From assembly GCA_946494435.1 (NCBI GenBank), contig CAMMBO010000046.1, positions 1 to 6,341 of the forward strand: a stretch of 6,341 nucleotides of DNA, in the 5' to 3' direction. This DNA comes from an uncultured Mycoplasmatota bacterium (GTDB lineage Bacteria > Bacillota_I > Bacilli_A > RF39 > UBA660). Positions 5,724-6,341 of this stretch are shown in pieces (the stretch's first letter is position 1; the number at the start of each line of letters is the position of its first letter). Below the pieces are notes generated by a model that was given only the letters and a program-made list of their open reading frames with translations, ran no database searches and was not told the DNA's origin. A program made the translations under genes and the position numbers.

Positions 5724-6341
5724 CTTCTTTAAATGTTTCACTTAAGACGGTTCCTGCTGTTACTAAGTTTTGTAATTCACTAGGAACTATTATCTTAGTA
5801 GATTGACCATTTGCAACTTGAACCATTGCATCATAACTTTTTAGCTTCAAGACTGCACTATCTGCTTTTGCATCTTTTAATAATCTAATTCCTTCTGCTT
5901 CGGCATTCTTAATTTTAATAATTGCTTCTGCTTCACCTTCTGCTTTCTTAATTGCTGCTTCTTTCTGTGCCTCTGCTCTTAAGACTGTACTTTCTTTTTC
6001 TCCTTCAGCGATTAATACAGCAGCTTTCTTCTCTCCCTCTGCTTGTAATATTTTCTCACGTCTTTCGCGTTCTGCCCTCATTTGTTTTTCCATAGCATCT
6101 TGAATATCACGAGGAGGGATAATGTTTTTAACTTCAACTCTATTTACTTTAATACCCCAAGGATCAGTCGCTTCATCTAGAATTGACCTCATCTTAGAAT
6201 TAATGATATCTCTTGATGTCAAAGTCTGATCAAGTTCTAACTCACCAATAATATTACGTAGAGTTGTTGCCGTTAAGTTTTCAATGGCATTAATAGGATT
6301 TTCTACTCCATAAGTATAAAGTTTAGGATCAGTTATTTGAA
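5713..6341 (-). CDS. Stomatin/SPFH (band 7, slipin) family protein, 5' end beyond window
   Basis: Membrane-anchored scaffold protein of the stomatin/slipin branch of the SPFH superfamily (QmcA-like), thought to form oligomers in membrane microdomains. The window holds the last 208 codons. The frame stays open to the right edge: translation of 6339-6223 gives the conserved run DPKLYTYGVENP, NLTATTLRNIIGELELDQ, continuous with TSRDIINSKMR. A TTG at 6222 is therefore internal and not the start. The second half of the SPFH domain includes ATDPWGIKVNRVEV (fragment 57-70). A long Ala/Glu/Lys coiled coil follows at about 80-160 with AEGEK-type repeats, then the conserved tail IIVPSELQNL. The N-terminal membrane anchor and first part of the SPFH domain are missing, about 100 residues judging from the usual family length. 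An NfeD-type partner gene, common beside such genes, is not downstream; it may lie upstream. Gene ends in TAA with a terminator over the stop. Confidence 0.93.
   Translation of the reverse strand, partial: QITDPKLYTYGVENPINAIENLTATTLRNIIGELELDQTLTSRDIINSKMRSILDEATDPWGIKVNRVEVKNIIPPRDIQDAMEKQMRAERERREKILQAEGEKKAAVLIAEGEKESTVLRAEAQKEAAIKKAEGEAEAIIKIKNAEAEGIRLLKDAKADSAVLKLKSYDAMVQVANGQSTKIIVPSELQNLVTAGTVLSETFKEGKK

Noticed and set aside
6220..6222. TTG start for a 169-aa SPFH protein
   Set aside because: The frame continues upstream to the window edge with highly conserved SPFH sequence, so this codon is an internal leucine.

Overview
The window looks like chromosomal DNA from a very AT-rich, low-GC Gram-positive bacterium (Bacillota or a Mollicutes-like gut lineage). 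The reasons are the strong A/T bias in codons and intergenic DNA, AGGAGG-type ribosome binding sites, short T-tailed intrinsic terminators, a tRNA gene with an encoded CCA, and the gene families present. The tryptophan codons I checked are TGG. One gene ends in TGA, with an alternative stop only six codons further on, so the standard bacterial code fits but is not proved by that stop alone.

Layout: a tRNA-Arg(UCU) gene with its own terminator lies on the + strand at the left edge. Everything else is on the - strand and reads from right to left. In order of transcription these are: (1) the 3' part of a stomatin/SPFH (band 7) membrane-scaffold gene that runs off the right edge, with a terminator at its stop codon; (2) two tandem paralogous genes for small HipA-like kinases, driven by a good sigma-A-type promoter just inside the SPFH terminator and closed by a terminator after the second copy; (3) a two-gene ABC operon, with a MacB/LolD-type ATPase (233 aa) translationally coupled through TAATG to a 1011-aa double FtsX/MacB-type permease carrying a long extracytoplasmic coiled coil. 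The operon and the tRNA converge on a 15-bp perfect hairpin that probably terminates transcription from the operon side.

The ABC pair should form one complex: an ATPase dimer coupled to one permease chain that contains two FtsX-like modules. Such systems usually export substrates or transmit force across the membrane; the substrate cannot be told from sequence. The HipA-like pair is the most unusual part. Neither copy has a HipB-like HTH antitoxin next to it. The copies are almost identical over their last 232 bp and first 44 bp but only about 60% identical in the kinase core, which suggests duplication followed by gene conversion at the ends or diversification of the middle. I found no mobile element, CRISPR array or integrase. 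I see no clear evidence of a wholly new system; the twin kinases are the best candidate for follow-up.
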